A stretch of DNA of 64,000 bases, taken from the NCBI GenBank assembly GCA_964575675.1, contig CAZNRY010000001.1, positions 21,610 to 85,609 on the forward strand, given 5' to 3'. Shown one piece after another: positions 1 to 8,683 of the stretch. The notes under the pieces were generated by a model. It had not been told where the DNA came from, did no database searches, and was given only the letters and a program-made list of their open reading frames with translations. Numbering within the stretch: position 1 is the stretch's first letter; every line of letters starts with the position of its first letter. Source of the DNA: CAZNRY01 sp964575675. Its GTDB lineage: Bacteria; Eisenbacteria; RBG-16-71-46; CAIMUX01; VGJL01. The position numbers were made by a program, and so were the translations under genes.

Positions 1-330
1 CGGACGGATGAGCAGGCCGCCCTCGCGGAGGCGCTCGCGAACGGGCAACCGGTCTTGATCGACTTCACCGCCGATTGGTGCGCGGCGTGTCACGAGCTGG
101 ACCGCGATACGTGGAGCGATCCGGATGTGGTGAGAGAGCTTTCCCGCTACGTTTCGCTGCGGATCGATCTCACGCGCAAGACGCCGGAAACGGATTCGAT
201 CCGTAACCGCTGGAGGGTGGCGGGGCTGCCGACCGTGATCGTCTTGAACGGCAAGGGGAACGAGGTGGAGCGATTTTTCGGCTTCCGCCCGCCCGCACAG
301 GTTCTGCCCCTGCTGCGGCAGGTCGCATAA
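1..330 (+). CDS. dsbD: C-terminal thioredoxin domain of a DsbD-like thiol:disulfide interchange protein (5' truncated)
   Basis: The reading frame is open from base 1, so only the last 109 residues are present. They form a thioredoxin-like domain with the motif ADWCAACHELDRDTW, matching the periplasmic gamma domain of DsbD-type reductases (FTADWC.xC). A cis-Pro loop follows (GLPTVIVLNGKG). In that family the domain passes electrons from the cytoplasm to periplasmic thiol partners. The membrane part must lie upstream of the window. The next gene starts 2 bp after the stop, so the two are probably co-transcribed. A stand-alone thioredoxin-like lipoprotein is possible, because the N-terminus is not visible. 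Confidence 0.8.
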   Translation, partial: RTDEQAALAEALANGQPVLIDFTADWCAACHELDRDTWSDPDVVRELSRYVSLRIDLTRKTPETDSIRNRWRVAGLPTVIVLNGKGNEVERFFGFRPPAQVLPLLRQVA

Positions 331-332
331 GG

Positions 333-2654
333 ATGTCGGAAGCGACCGAGCGGCCTGCCGCCGGCCCCGGCGGGCAACCCCCGCCGCGCGTCCTTTCGGT
401 CCTCGGGCATCCGGTCGCCGGGCTTCTTCCGCTCTCGTTTCTCTCGGCGGGATGGGTCCTTCTCGCCCTGCAAGTTGTTCCATGGCTTCGGGATCAGAGC
501 GCGCGCCTCCTGCTGGCCGGGGAGCGCCCCTCGGCGGCGATGATCTTGGCGATGCCGCCCTCGATGCTCCTTCTCACGGTGGCGGCGGGGGTGCTTCTCC
601 TCCTCGGATCTGCGGCCTTCATCGTCTGGATCCGCAGCGCGGGCGGGATGGGACCCCTCTGCGACCGGCTCTTGCGCCGCAATGAAATCCTGGCGGCGAT
701 CGTCCTTCTCGCGTCGGGCGCTCTGACGGTCGCTCTGATATCGCGCGGCGATCCCATCGATGCCGCAAAGGGGCACATCGCGCGGGGGTGGCTCTGGCAC
801 GAGTACCTCCGCGCCGGGACGTTTCCGCGTTGGACCGATCTCTGGTTCGGCGGGTCGCCGGTCGACCAGTTCGGCCCGCCGCTTTCGCACTTCTTTCAGG
901 CCGTGTTCGGGTTCTTGCGCTTCGATCCGGTCCTATCGGCCAAGGAGCTTGTCTGGTTCTGCAGGATGGCCGGAGGCGTCGGCTTCGCGCTTCTCTGCGC
1001 CCGCATTCACCGGGATCAACGCGCCGGTCTGTTGGGCGGCATTCTATATGCCCTCGCGCCGGCGTTTCATTCGGCATGGATGTGGGAGGGAAGACTGCCG
1101 GGCGTCCTCGTGATCGGAATCATCCCCTGGGCGCTTCTCACCGCCGAACGCGTCGCGACCGGCGCGGGGGCGGTCCGATCGGGAGCATTCCTGGCGCTTT
1201 TGGGCGGCGGGTTGGTCCTCGCCCAGGGAGAGCAGGCGCGCTTGGCGATCCTCTTGATCGGGGTGTTCATGCTCGTGCGAGGTCTCTCTGCGGTCGCGAC
1301 GCGCGGCGGCCGGGCCCCGTCCGTCGCGGGGATACTGGTCGGTCTCGTCGGCGGCGCCGCGCTCGCCGCGTGCTTCCTCTATCCAATGGTGCGAGAGGCG
1401 CCTTTCCTGAACGGGCCCGCGCCCGCGAGCATGCTCAGGTTCAGGTTCCATGCGCCGAGCCTCGCGGCGGCGACCGAGGCGCTCCGCTGGAACCTGAGCG
1501 GCAGAAGCTACCTCGGGCTTTCGATCGCGATCCTGGCCGCCCTCGGGTTCTTCCGATCCACATTCGACCGCAAAGAGGAAGGAAGGGGCATCGGCCCGAT
1601 TCCGATCGCCATCCTGGTCGTGTTTCCGTGGGTCATCGCCGCGACCTGGCTTCAGGATCTAGACCTCGTTCTGCTCGGAGGGCAGATCGCCGCGGCCGGC
1701 GCCGTCCGCCGCGGGTTGAGGCCGTCCCGGTATCCGTTCCTGCGGAAGGGGATCCTCCCGCTGGCGTTCATCATCGTTCTTGTCGACCTCGCCCCGATCA
1801 ACCTCCTTACGACTTACGAGCTCCGCCCCCAGGCGCGCGAGCAGAGCTACTCGAAGCTCGAGGATAGGCTCGGGAGCGGACGCTTCCTCGAGCTATCCGT
1901 CTCGCCCGGGAGGGTCTCCGCGAACCAATCGGCATATTCTGCGGACCGACCCGTCGCGAGCGTCAGCGGTCCGTCCGTGCTCGAGACGCCGCGAGCATTC
2001 GTTCACACCGCGGCGATGATCGACACGGTGGCCGCCGCGCTCTCGCGAAACCGGCATCTCGATCGCGGGCTGATCGACCTCCTCGCCTTTCACGACGTTC
2101 GCTACATCGCGCTTGCGATGGAGCGGGGGGGAAAGCTCCCCTCGGGCGATGAAGCGAAGGGGCTGGTTCTCGATCCGGAGATCCCCGCGCTTCGCGTCGA
2201 GCATGCGACGCCGGTGACGATTCTCGAGCCGGGGACGGAGCCGGGTCCTCCGACACCGGCCGTCTGTTTCGATTCGGCGTTGTTTCCGCCCCCGGTCCCC
2301 CGAGGCCTGGCGCGCGAAGCCCTCGAGTGGTTGAAGGCCGCTCGTCCGCGGTACGTGATGGAAGCGCGCTCCGTCGTGTTGCCCAACCGCCTCGAGATCG
2401 AGCTGCCCGATCTGGGGCCGGTCACGGTTCGCATCGCGAGGAACAGCTACCCACGAACCGAGGTCCTCGTCGACGACCAGCCGTGGCCTTGGCGCGAGGG
2501 TCCCCTGGGCGGGATCGCGATTGATCTTCAGAAGGGAGCGCATCGGATCGTGGTGCGGGGGACGGAAGATCGCATCCGCAGGGGATGCCGATATGCCCAG
2601 ATCGGACTGGCGGCGGCGCTTTTCCTGATCGCGATCAGTCCTCATCGCCGCTGA
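333..2654 (+). CDS. Large polytopic membrane protein, GT-C/PTPS-related type
   Basis: 773 residues with many hydrophobic segments in the first 480 (for example about 33-50, 75-100, 118-135, 205-225, 255-275, 285-315, 330-352), a soluble region of roughly 500-745, and one last membrane helix at 753-769 before a short basic tail. Residues about 139-185 have the loop pattern of PTPS-related/GT-C membrane proteins: an acidic GDPIDA, a His nearby, then WTDLWFGGSPVDQFGPPLSH. Such proteins are thought to be lipid-linked sugar transferases, but no substrate can be read from the sequence. The ATG follows the dsbD stop by 2 bp. Function is inferred only from topology and this loop. Confidence 0.7.
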   Translation: MSEATERPAAGPGGQPPPRVLSVLGHPVAGLLPLSFLSAGWVLLALQVVPWLRDQSARLLLAGERPSAAMILAMPPSMLLLTVAAGVLLLLGSAAFIVWIRSAGGMGPLCDRLLRRNEILAAIVLLASGALTVALISRGDPIDAAKGHIARGWLWHEYLRAGTFPRWTDLWFGGSPVDQFGPPLSHFFQAVFGFLRFDPVLSAKELVWFCRMAGGVGFALLCARIHRDQRAGLLGGILYALAPAFHSAWMWEGRLPGVLVIGIIPWALLTAERVATGAGAVRSGAFLALLGGGLVLAQGEQARLAILLIGVFMLVRGLSAVATRGGRAPSVAGILVGLVGGAALAACFLYPMVREAPFLNGPAPASMLRFRFHAPSLAAATEALRWNLSGRSYLGLSIAILAALGFFRSTFDRKEEGRGIGPIPIAILVVFPWVIAATWLQDLDLVLLGGQIAAAGAVRRGLRPSRYPFLRKGILPLAFIIVLVDLAPINLLTTYELRPQAREQSYSKLEDRLGSGRFLELSVSPGRVSANQSAYSADRPVASVSGPSVLETPRAFVHTAAMIDTVAAALSRNRHLDRGLIDLLAFHDVRYIALAMERGGKLPSGDEAKGLVLDPEIPALRVEHATPVTILEPGTEPGPPTPAVCFDSALFPPPVPRGLAREALEWLKAARPRYVMEARSVVLPNRLEIELPDLGPVTVRIARNSYPRTEVLVDDQPWPWREGPLGGIAIDLQKGAHRIVVRGTEDRIRRGCRYAQIGLAAALFLIAISPHRR

Positions 2655-2679
2655 CGGAAGCTACCCTCTCCCGTGCGCG

Positions 2680-2905
2680 CGCTCGCGCTCGCTTGGCGCA
2701 TCCCGCTCGGGTCTGCGCGCCTGCTCGCGCGAGCACGCCGGTCGGGCCGGATGGCTCCTCCGGACCGGCGCTCGCTCAGGGAAGTACGAACATCCAGGCT
2801 CGCGCCTGCGGCCCGCTTCGCGCGTCGAGCGCCGAAGTTCCCGCAGGTAACATCCGCGCGGCGGGCAGCTCCTACGGAACCATCCGGCCCGACCGGCTTC
2901 ACGCC
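2680..2905 (+). repeat. Dispersed GC-rich intergenic repeat, long copy 1
   Basis: This sits in the 498-bp gap between the membrane protein and the aldehyde dehydrogenase. It shares long stretches with 60013-60235. Bases 2747-2823 match 60072-60148 with few differences, and 2851-2880 match 60178-60207 nearly exactly. The left end (CGCATCCCGCTCGG) recurs near 9.2, 43.0 and 60.0 kb. All copies have the same orientation. ORFs here have no coding logic beyond GC bias. The rest of the gap (2906-3152) includes a TCGCGGGCGCACCTGCTCGCGC segment at about 3026-3047 also found near 43010-43030, and an extended -10-like TGCTATCCT at 3096-3104 that could serve the next gene. Confidence 0.75.
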
Positions 2906-3152
2906 AGCTCGCCTGCCTTCACCTTGCCCAGCTCTCTAGAAACTGGGCCGCGTTTCATCCCACCGGGTGGGCCTGCCCATGAGTTGCTCTCTTCGGCGAT
3001 CCCCCTGCATGAGTCGCCGCCGGCCTCGCGGGCGCACCTGCTCGCGCGCACGACGCAAGCGGCGCCCGAAAGAGATCCCTCATCCGGGACGCCTCTGCTA
3101 TCCTCACCCTAGTCATGCTCGCGGGGATGGGCCCGGAGCGGGGAGGTGTGCC

Positions 3153-4667
3153 GTGCATGAATTCCTGAAGACTCTCGGTATCAACGAAGTGAACTCCGGC
3201 GCCTGCGACGGGCGGTGGATCGAGCGGCCGTCGGGTGGGGAGCTCGTCAGCGTCTCGCCGATCGACGGCAAGCCGATCGCGAAAGTGCAGCAAGCGAGCG
3301 AAACCGACTACGAAGAGATCATGAAGAGCGCTCTCAGCGCCTTCGAGACCTGGCGGATGATGCCGGCGCCGCAGCGCGGGATCGTTGTCCGCGACGTTTG
3401 CGACGAGCTGCGCAAGTACAAGGATCCGCTCGGCCGTCTCGTGACCCTCGAGATGGGCAAGATTCGGACCGAGGGACTCGGCGAGGTGCAGGAGATGATC
3501 GACATGGGCGACTTCGCCGTCGGTCTCTCCCGACAGCTCTACGGTCTCACGATGCACAGCGAGCGCCCCCGGCACCGGATGTACGAGCAGTGGCATCCCC
3601 TCGGCGTCGTCGGAATCATCACGGCCTTCAACTTCCCGGTCGCGGTCTGGGCGTGGAACGCGATGATCGCGGCGGTATGCGGCGACGTGATGATCTGGAA
3701 GCCGTCCTCGCTCACGCCCCTGTGCGGAATCGCTACGCAGAACATCGTCAACCGGGTGATGGACGCGCATGGCCTGCGCGGCGTCTTCAACCTGACGATC
3801 GGCCGCGGCTCGACGATCGGCGAGAAGATGATCAACGATCGCCGCGTTCCCCTGATCAGCGCGACGGGGTCGACCCCGATGGGGAAGAGGATCGGCCAGG
3901 TCACGGGCGAGCGCTTGGGGCGCAGCCTGCTCGAGCTGGGCGGCAACAACGCGATCATCGTGATGGACGACGCCGATCCGACGCTCGCGCTGCGAGCGAT
4001 CCTCTTCGGCGCGGTCGGGACGGCCGGGCAGCGCTGCACATCCACGAGGCGGATCTTCATGCAGAAGGGGATCGCCGAAGAGCTGACCCGCAAGCTGGTC
4101 AGCGCGTACAAGACGATCAAGATCGGCGACCCGCTGGATGCGACGACGCTCATGGGACCGCTCGTCGACGCGGACGCGGTGGACACGATGATGAAGGCCC
4201 TCGACGAGGTCCGCGCGCAGAAGGGTGAAATCCTCTCCGGCGGCCGCAAACTCGATCGGCCCGGGTTCTACGTCGAGCCGACGATCGTGAAGGCCAACGC
4301 GGGGATGAAGATCGTCCGGGATGAGACTTTCGCGCCGATCCTCTATCTCTTCACCGTTGATTCTCTGGAGGAGGCGATCGGGATCCACAACAGCGTCGAC
4401 CAGGGACTGTCGAGCGCGATCTTCACGAAGAATCTACAATTCGCCGAGAGGTTCCTGTCCCACGAAGGAAGCGACTGCGGAATCGCCAACGTGAACATCG
4501 GCACCTCGGGGGCCGAGATCGGCGGGGCATTCGGCGGCGAGAAGGACACGGGTGGCGGGCGCGAGGCAGGGAGCGATTCCTGGAAGGCCTACATGCGCCG
4601 CCAGACCTGCACGATCAACTGGAGCAACGAGCTGCCGCTTGCGCAGGGAGTGCAGTTCGGCGATTGA
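3153..4667 (+). CDS. Aldehyde dehydrogenase, ALDH7/antiquitin type (probable alpha-aminoadipic semialdehyde dehydrogenase)
   Basis: 504 residues, normal for the family. The nucleophile is the Cys of GQRCTS (about residue 294) and the general base is the Glu of LELGGNN (about 260). Cofactor-loop motifs FNFPVAVWAWN and WKPSSLTPL are present. The ALDH7 subgroup is indicated by GSTPMGKRIGQ and by the C-terminal GGAFGGEKDTGGGREAGSD tract. ALDH7 enzymes oxidise alpha-aminoadipic semialdehyde/P6C in lysine catabolism with NAD+. The frame stays open upstream to 2967, but GTG at 3153 has a GGGGAGG ribosome site 7 bases away and the homologous part begins here. Thioredoxin follows 102 bp downstream. 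No other lysine-pathway gene is in view, so the substrate is inferred. Confidence 0.9.
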   Translation: MHEFLKTLGINEVNSGACDGRWIERPSGGELVSVSPIDGKPIAKVQQASETDYEEIMKSALSAFETWRMMPAPQRGIVVRDVCDELRKYKDPLGRLVTLEMGKIRTEGLGEVQEMIDMGDFAVGLSRQLYGLTMHSERPRHRMYEQWHPLGVVGIITAFNFPVAVWAWNAMIAAVCGDVMIWKPSSLTPLCGIATQNIVNRVMDAHGLRGVFNLTIGRGSTIGEKMINDRRVPLISATGSTPMGKRIGQVTGERLGRSLLELGGNNAIIVMDDADPTLALRAILFGAVGTAGQRCTSTRRIFMQKGIAEELTRKLVSAYKTIKIGDPLDATTLMGPLVDADAVDTMMKALDEVRAQKGEILSGGRKLDRPGFYVEPTIVKANAGMKIVRDETFAPILYLFTVDSLEEAIGIHNSVDQGLSSAIFTKNLQFAERFLSHEGSDCGIANVNIGTSGAEIGGAFGGEKDTGGGREAGSDSWKAYMRRQTCTINWSNELPLAQGVQFGD

Positions 4668-4769
4668 CGGGTTCTGCAGAGGTTCTCTGCGGAGGATCGC
4701 CGGATCGGTATCCTCCGAGGGGAGACCAGCGGCGCAACGGGGCAATCGAGAGCGAGGTTCGGAGGAAGA

Positions 4770-5102
4770 ATGAGCGACCTGTTGCATGTGAGCGACGCGA
4801 ATTACGACGAGATGGTCGCCAAGGGCGAGAGGCCGGCGCTGCTCGACTTCGGGGCGACCTGGTGCGGACCGTGCAAGGCGTTGGAGTCGGCGATCGCGGC
4901 GCTGGCGAAGGAGTACGGGGATCGGGTCGCTGTAGCCAAGCTCGACATCGATGAAGCCCCTCAGACGGCCCAGCGTTTCGGGATCATGGCGGTGCCGACC
5001 GTCATACTCCTGAAGGGTGGCAAGGAGGTTCATCGCTTCACCGGCGTTCAGTCGAAGGAAAAGATCGCCTCTCTGATCGAAAGTCATCTACTGGCGGGGT
5101 AG
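4770..5102 (+). CDS. trxA: Thioredoxin
   Basis: 110 residues with the classical active site ATWCGPCKAL (about 30-38), the cis-Pro strand GIMAVPTVILLKGG (about 72-85) and no signal peptide, so a cytoplasmic disulfide reductase. Length and motif order are those of canonical TrxA. A GGAGGAAG ribosome site precedes the ATG. The next gene starts 12 bp after the stop, but it is a secreted peptidase, so a functional link is not implied. It differs from the DsbD-type domain at the start of the window, which has CAAC in place of CGPC. Confidence 0.95.
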   Translation: MSDLLHVSDANYDEMVAKGERPALLDFGATWCGPCKALESAIAALAKEYGDRVAVAKLDIDEAPQTAQRFGIMAVPTVILLKGGKEVHRFTGVQSKEKIASLIESHLLAG

Positions 5103-5114
5103 GAGGATCTCCAC

Positions 5115-7637
5115 ATGCGGCGCGGTTTTCGGCGTGCCGGGGCTGGGGCGGGGCTGCTCATCCTACTTCTCCTCGGGGCTGGGAGCCCGCGCGCCGGGCG
5201 GGCCGATGCGGGGCTGCCGGCCGAGCCGTCGCCGGGCACGGCGCCGGACCGGCCGGTACTGATCCGGATCGCGACGGACGACCACGACGCTCTTGCCCGA
5301 CTCGCGCATTCCGCAGCTCCCCCCATCTCCGTCCGGGACGGTTACGCCCTCGCCTGGGGACCCGAAAGCGCGCTCCCGCTGATCCGCACGAGCGGACTCA
5401 AGGCCGAGATCCTGGCCGAGCGACTCCCCGGCCGCGGCTATGCCTTCGTCTATACCGATCAAGGCGGGCGAGCGGGAAGAGGCGTTCCCCTCGAAAGCCT
5501 GGGACGGGTGCTCTACCGAGGTCCCCACACGGCCGTTCTGGAGCATGTCGTCGGGACGGAAGGGGCGATCGGGGAGTCGTACGTCTTCGTCCCCGTCCGC
5601 GACCGCCCGATCGTGCTTCCGCCGGCTCGTCCTTCCTTCCGCATTCCGTCGCCCGGGGAATCGGACCCGCTCATCGCTTGGTGCGTCGGTCAGGTGGATC
5701 TCGCCGAGATCGAGGCGAGGGCCGGGGCCCTTCAGGATTTCGGCACGCGCAGGAGCGAGAGCCCCCAAGGGCGCCTAGCGCAGCAGTACATCCACGAGCG
5801 GTTTGGGTCGTACGGTCTGACCGACGTTACGGAATTCGACTACAACTCCTGGTGCGATGACGTCGTGGCGGTGCAACGCGGGGAGGTCACTCCGGACGAG
5901 ATCTACGTGATAGGCGGCCATTACGACTCGTTCGCCTCCGGCGGACTGACCGCGCCCGGAGCGGACGACAACGCATCCGGCACCGTCGGGGTTCTCGAGG
6001 CGGCGCGGATCTTGTCCCGCTTGGAGTTCGAGGCGACGATCATCTACATCGGTTTCTCGGGCGAGGAACAGGGTCTGGTGGGGAGCAGGGCTTGGGCCGG
6101 CCATGCCAGGAGCCAAGGGCTCGACATTCGCGGAATGCTGAATCTCGACATGATCGGTTACGTGGCGCCGGGCGGCACGGCGGATCTCGACCTGATCCTC
6201 CGCTCCGAATCGTCCTGGCTTCGCGATCTCATCGTGCAGACCGCCGGGATCTACCTGCCCGACTTCCCGGTCGTCGACGGATACCTCTTACACGGCGATT
6301 CGGACCACACGTCGTTCTTCGAGAACGGCTACTACTCCGTCTTTTTCTTCGAGGATTCGGCGCACTCGACCCCCCATATCCACACGACGCAGGACGTCAT
6401 CGGGCCCTCGCTCAACAGCTTCGACTTCGTGCGCCGCAATGTGCAGGTCGCGGTCGCAACGCTCGCGACGATGGCGCGCCCGCTGCGCGTCCGGATCACA
6501 CACACGCCGATTGCGGACCCCCCGGTCTCGGCCGACGGGTATCCGGTGCGGGCGCGGATCCAGAGCACGGCCCCCCTCGCGCAAGACAGCGTTCGGGTGC
6601 GATACGCCGTCGACAGGGGGGAGTTCACCTGGGCGCCGATGGCGCAGGTCGATGGCCAACCAGAGGGGTGGGCCGTAACGATCCCCAAGCAGGCTCCCGG
6701 GCGACATGTCCAGTACGCGATCCGGGCGCGCGATATCGAAGGGCGCCTCGGTGAGGCGCCCTTTCAAGGGACGCACGGTTTCACGGTCGGCTTGGCCCCC
6801 GTCTTCGCCGACAGTTTCGATGTCGACAACGGCTGGACGGTCGGCGCGCCGGGGGACTCGGCGGTGACGGGCATCTGGGTGCGTGCCGAGCCGGTCGGAA
6901 CGGAGGCGCAACCCGGAACCGACGCGCAGGGAGATACGAGCGGGTTCTGCTTCGTGACGGGAAATGGGATCCCCGGCGGCGAGTCGGGCGACGCGGACGT
7001 CGATGGCGGCCGGACGAGCCTCACCTCGCCGCGGTTCGATCTTGCCGGCGCTCGGGACGTGCGGATCCAGTACGCCCGCTGGTACGTCGATGACACGCGG
7101 CAGGACGACACCCTGCGTGTCTATCTTTCCAACGATGACGGCGCGACATGGAAGCTCGTTCAGTCCGTCGGGCGGTCGGAGCCGCTGTGGAGATTGAGCG
7201 CCATCGAGGGAATGGGCCTGATCCCCGCCCCGACGGATAGGATGCGGTTGCGCTTCGTTGCCGAGGACGTCGGAGGCGCCTCGCTCATCGAGGCAGCGAT
7301 CGACGATGTCGTGATCAAGGCCGTGATCTTGCCGCCGGAGCCGCCCTCTTCCGCGCGGATCGTCTCGGCAGGACCCCTTCCGATGCAGTCCGGCGGGGGA
7401 GGCTTGAGAATCGCTTACGACCTCACCATCGGCGAGACGGCCTCCTTGGCCGTCTACGATCTCCAGGGACGGAGGATCGCAAGCTTGCGCGGCGTCCCCT
7501 CCGGCGCCGGGCGACATGAAGCGGCATGGGACGGGCGCGACGACAAGGGCAGATCGGTCGCCGCAGGCATCTACTTCCTGCGCCTCGATGCATCCGGCGA
7601 GCCGGCGGGATCCGTCCGGATCCCGGTCGTGCGTTGA
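5115..7637 (+). CDS. Secreted M28-family zinc peptidase with C-terminal FlgD/type-IX-like module
   Basis: 840 residues. A signal peptide covers about 1-32 (hydrophobic LLILLLLGAGS, then Ala-rich cleavage region). The M28 metallopeptidase core spans about 210-455, with ligand motifs in order: His in GGHYDS (about 268), Asp in GADDNASG (about 284), Glu-Glu in SGEEQGL (about 317), Asp in LNLDMIG (about 345) and a final His near HIHTTQD (about 423). Residues 460-750 resemble beta-sandwich appendages. The last 85 residues form a FlgD-like sandwich (VYDLQGRRIASL, AAWDGRDDKG, GIYFLRLDA), the terminal module used for outer-membrane secretion or anchoring in FCB bacteria. M28 enzymes are aminopeptidases or carboxypeptidases; specificity cannot be read. 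Confidence 0.88.
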   Translation: MRRGFRRAGAGAGLLILLLLGAGSPRAGRADAGLPAEPSPGTAPDRPVLIRIATDDHDALARLAHSAAPPISVRDGYALAWGPESALPLIRTSGLKAEILAERLPGRGYAFVYTDQGGRAGRGVPLESLGRVLYRGPHTAVLEHVVGTEGAIGESYVFVPVRDRPIVLPPARPSFRIPSPGESDPLIAWCVGQVDLAEIEARAGALQDFGTRRSESPQGRLAQQYIHERFGSYGLTDVTEFDYNSWCDDVVAVQRGEVTPDEIYVIGGHYDSFASGGLTAPGADDNASGTVGVLEAARILSRLEFEATIIYIGFSGEEQGLVGSRAWAGHARSQGLDIRGMLNLDMIGYVAPGGTADLDLILRSESSWLRDLIVQTAGIYLPDFPVVDGYLLHGDSDHTSFFENGYYSVFFFEDSAHSTPHIHTTQDVIGPSLNSFDFVRRNVQVAVATLATMARPLRVRITHTPIADPPVSADGYPVRARIQSTAPLAQDSVRVRYAVDRGEFTWAPMAQVDGQPEGWAVTIPKQAPGRHVQYAIRARDIEGRLGEAPFQGTHGFTVGLAPVFADSFDVDNGWTVGAPGDSAVTGIWVRAEPVGTEAQPGTDAQGDTSGFCFVTGNGIPGGESGDADVDGGRTSLTSPRFDLAGARDVRIQYARWYVDDTRQDDTLRVYLSNDDGATWKLVQSVGRSEPLWRLSAIEGMGLIPAPTDRMRLRFVAEDVGGASLIEAAIDDVVIKAVILPPEPPSSARIVSAGPLPMQSGGGGLRIAYDLTIGETASLAVYDLQGRRIASLRGVPSGAGRHEAAWDGRDDKGRSVAAGIYFLRLDASGEPAGSVRIPVVR

Positions 7638-7662
7638 GGCGGCTTCGCGCAGGCCCCCCGGA

Positions 7663-8520
7663 ATGTCCTCGGTGCAAAGACCCGTCCTGCTTCTGGCGCC
7701 TCTCTGCCGCGATGAGAACGTGGGCGCGGGAGGCCGCGCGATCGCGCGGGCCGGTGGGGCGGGGTTCTATGCGTCGTGGGCGCTTGCGAAACTCGGAGCC
7801 AGGGCGATCCTGCACACGCCCCTGGCCGAGAGGGATCACGACCTGATTCGGTTCCTTCCCCGGGAGACGGAGGTCGTCATCCACCCTTCGCGCGAGACGA
7901 CCTGCTTTCGCATCGAGGTCGATCCCCGAAACCTGAACAAGCGGAGCCTCTCGTTGCTCGCCGCGAGCGACCCGCTCGATCCCACGAGGCTCCACGGGAT
8001 CGAGGACTCGGCCTACGTGTTCCTCGGCCCTCTTCTTCCGAATGACCTTTCTCCGGCGCTCGTCGAGGCTTTGCGGGGAACTTCGATTCCGATCGACCTG
8101 GGCATCCAGGGACTCGTGAGAGGCGTCGATCGCTCGGGGAAGATCACACCCGCGGCCATGACGGGAATCTGGGGACTGCCGCCGCTGCGGGTGCTCGCGG
8201 GCGACGAGGCAGAGATCGCCCAGGCCGCGGGCACTTCGGACGTTGGCGCCGCCTCGCGGGCGCTCGCCGATGGCTTCGCGTGCGAGGTGATCACGACGCG
8301 CGGGGACAGGGGAGCGTTGATCTTCGTGCGCGGGCGCGGCGAGCCTCTCGATGTGCCGGCCGTCCCGACGCGCGGTTCCGCGATGCATGCGGTCGGGCTT
8401 GGGGATACGTTTCTGGCCGTTTATGAATGGCACAGGCACCTCGGCGAGAATCCGGCCGATGCCGGCCTATGCGCCGCGACCGCCGCGTCGGAGTTGCTCG
8501 TCCGCGGACTCGGTCGCTAG
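7663..8520 (+). CDS. PfkB-family carbohydrate kinase
   Basis: 285 residues. The late signature HAVGLGDTFLAVY (about 242-254) fits the PfkB anion-hole/catalytic-base motif (G-x-GD). The N-terminal glycine pair seen in ribokinase-like enzymes appears as GAGGRAIARAGGAGFYASWAL. ITTRGDRGALIF is the usual strand before the ATP site. Members phosphorylate sugars or nucleosides such as ribose, fructose-1-phosphate, adenosine or the ADP-heptose precursor; which one is unknown here. The frame is open from 7516 inside the upstream gene, but homology begins at the ATG at 7663, 26 bp after that gene's stop. The ribosome site is weak. It ends near a long hairpin shared with the convergent GNAT gene. Confidence 0.8.
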   Translation: MSSVQRPVLLLAPLCRDENVGAGGRAIARAGGAGFYASWALAKLGARAILHTPLAERDHDLIRFLPRETEVVIHPSRETTCFRIEVDPRNLNKRSLSLLAASDPLDPTRLHGIEDSAYVFLGPLLPNDLSPALVEALRGTSIPIDLGIQGLVRGVDRSGKITPAAMTGIWGLPPLRVLAGDEAEIAQAAGTSDVGAASRALADGFACEVITTRGDRGALIFVRGRGEPLDVPAVPTRGSAMHAVGLGDTFLAVYEWHRHLGENPADAGLCAATAASELLVRGLGR

Positions 8521-8536
8521 TGCCCGCGGCTCGTTC

Positions 8537-8665
8537 CCCATGTCCCTTCGCACGACTGGCTTCGGGGGTGTGGCCGGTTCCCGTAGGGTCACGCCGCGAA
8601 CGCGAATATAGCGACCCGGAGGGAACCGGCCAGCACCCCCTCGCGCGTCGCGCTACGAGACATGG
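8537..8665. repeat. Long imperfect inverted repeat between convergent genes
   Basis: Arms 8564-8582 and 8621-8640 are complementary with one bulged base (left arm GGGGGTGTGGCCGGTTCCC). The outer parts also pair (CCATGTC near 8538 with GACATGG near 8659), giving a roughly 129-nt cruciform-like unit. It fills the gap between the PfkB stop (8520) and the GNAT stop (8684), so it could end transcription from both sides. There is no U-tract, and the size is more like a REP/MITE-type hairpin. Confidence 0.65.
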
Positions 8666-8683
8666 CTGCACTCCCGCGGGCGC

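Noticed and set aside
2585..3112. Plus-strand frame of 175 residues in the 2.7-kb gap, with a partly similar frame at 60.0 kb
   Set aside because: The peptide similarity follows from the DNA repeat itself. Composition is Ala/Arg/Pro/Ser-biased in all frames, there is no ribosome site, and the similarity exists in the reverse frames too.
2955..4388. 477-residue open frame on the minus strand, antisense to the aldehyde dehydrogenase
   Set aside because: It is an Arg/Asp/His-rich shadow of a GC-rich gene. The plus strand has the complete ALDH7 motif set. The same reasoning rejects the many long antisense frames opposite secDF, DUF4175, holB, rsmA and glnA.
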